Assembly: GCA_910585615.1 (NCBI GenBank)
Contig: CAJUFO010000079.1
Coordinates: 1-21,011, forward strand
Source: an uncultured Acetatifactor sp.
GTDB taxonomy: Bacteria > Bacillota > Clostridia > Lachnospirales > Lachnospiraceae
Length of the DNA stretch: 21,011 bases
Reading direction: 5' to 3'
The notes beneath the pieces were generated by a model. That model searched no databases. It saw nothing but the letters and a program-made list of their open reading frames with translations, and was not told the origin of the DNA. Position 1 is the first letter of the stretch. The number at the start of each line of letters is the position of its first letter. Shown piece by piece: positions 20,833 to 21,011 of this stretch. The translations under genes and the position numbers were made by a program.

Positions 20833-21011
20833 CTATCTGGCCGGAATCCGCAGCACCTGGCCGATGCTCAGCAGGTCGCTGGTCAGGCCGTTCAGGCTCT
20901 TGATCGCCTCCACCGTGGTTCCGTATCTCCGGGCTGTCTGCCACAGGCTGTCCCCGGGGCGCACCGTGTATTCCGTGTACGACGGGCCCGACTGGGCCGT
21001 GGGTATCCGCA
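20833..21011 (-). CDS. C-terminus of a LysM-domain protein (partial)
   Basis: The frame enters from the right edge and ends at TAG 20835-20833; 58 residues are visible. They contain one complete LysM module: YTVRPGDSLWQTARRYG, then TTVEAIKSLNGL, then LLSIGQVLRIP, ending PAR. The residues before it (RIPTAQSGPSY) look like the end of another LysM unit and a linker, suggesting tandem repeats. LysM binds peptidoglycan or chitin-type N-acetylglucosamine chains, so the protein is probably secreted or wall-associated. The N-terminus and any catalytic domain lie outside the window. Confidence 0.85.
   Translation of the reverse strand, partial: RIPTAQSGPSYTEYTVRPGDSLWQTARRYGTTVEAIKSLNGLTSDLLSIGQVLRIPAR

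Noticed and set aside
1..21011. CRISPR arrays, tRNA, rRNA, phage or integrase genes
   Set aside because: No regularly spaced repeats, tRNA-like cloverleaf or recognisable integrase or phage protein was seen when reading both strands.

Overview
The window looks like chromosome from a gut-type Clostridia, most probably a Lachnospiraceae. This is inferred from strong AGGAGG ribosome sites, G+C-rich coding with A+T-rich intergenic DNA, a CIRCE heat-shock operator, an FMN riboswitch before ribU, an LplB/YtcP-type sugar transporter with no ATPase of its own, and a decayed Rpn-type nuclease gene. No rRNA, tRNA, CRISPR array, intact transposase or phage gene was seen.

Left end (1-2880). A minus-strand operon encodes an SMC/ABC-like ATPase (724-1776) overlapping a small protein with a PD-(D/E)XK-like core (141-734), followed by a 26-codon ORF and the first codons of a gene leaving the window. 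The pair resembles ATPase-plus-nuclease defence modules, but I cannot match it to a named system. In front of it is an unusual leader. A promoter at about 1946-1974 would give an RNA whose 5' end pairs with the start region of a 14-16-residue hydrophobic peptide. Further upstream, a consensus promoter (2551-2579) drives about 600 nt with little coding potential but several perfect hairpins. This is the part of the window most likely to hold something undescribed.

Middle (2880-8600). A small HEAT-repeat protein is followed by a CIRCE-controlled hsp20/J-protein operon on the minus strand. Next come an FMN riboswitch with the riboflavin ECF S-component RibU, a YbaK-type tRNA deacylase paired with a small membrane protein, and a ZIP metal transporter with a palindrome at its predicted transcription start. 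The same AGTTAG-N6-CTAACT palindrome recurs at 49-66. A decayed Rpn/PD-(D/E)XK 'transposase' lies at 8265-8499.

Right half (8600-21011). A four-gene minus-strand operon encodes a YtrA-type GntR regulator, an ABC ATPase and two membrane subunits. A divergent AraC-family regulator faces a plus-strand oligosaccharide uptake operon of two permeases, a large lipoprotein binding protein and a cytoplasmic beta-propeller protein that is probably a glycoside-active enzyme. After it come a small minus-strand lipoprotein with a CBM2-like C-terminus, an aldose-1-epimerase-family protein, type I glutamine synthetase with a strong terminator, and the C-terminus of a LysM protein entering from the right edge.
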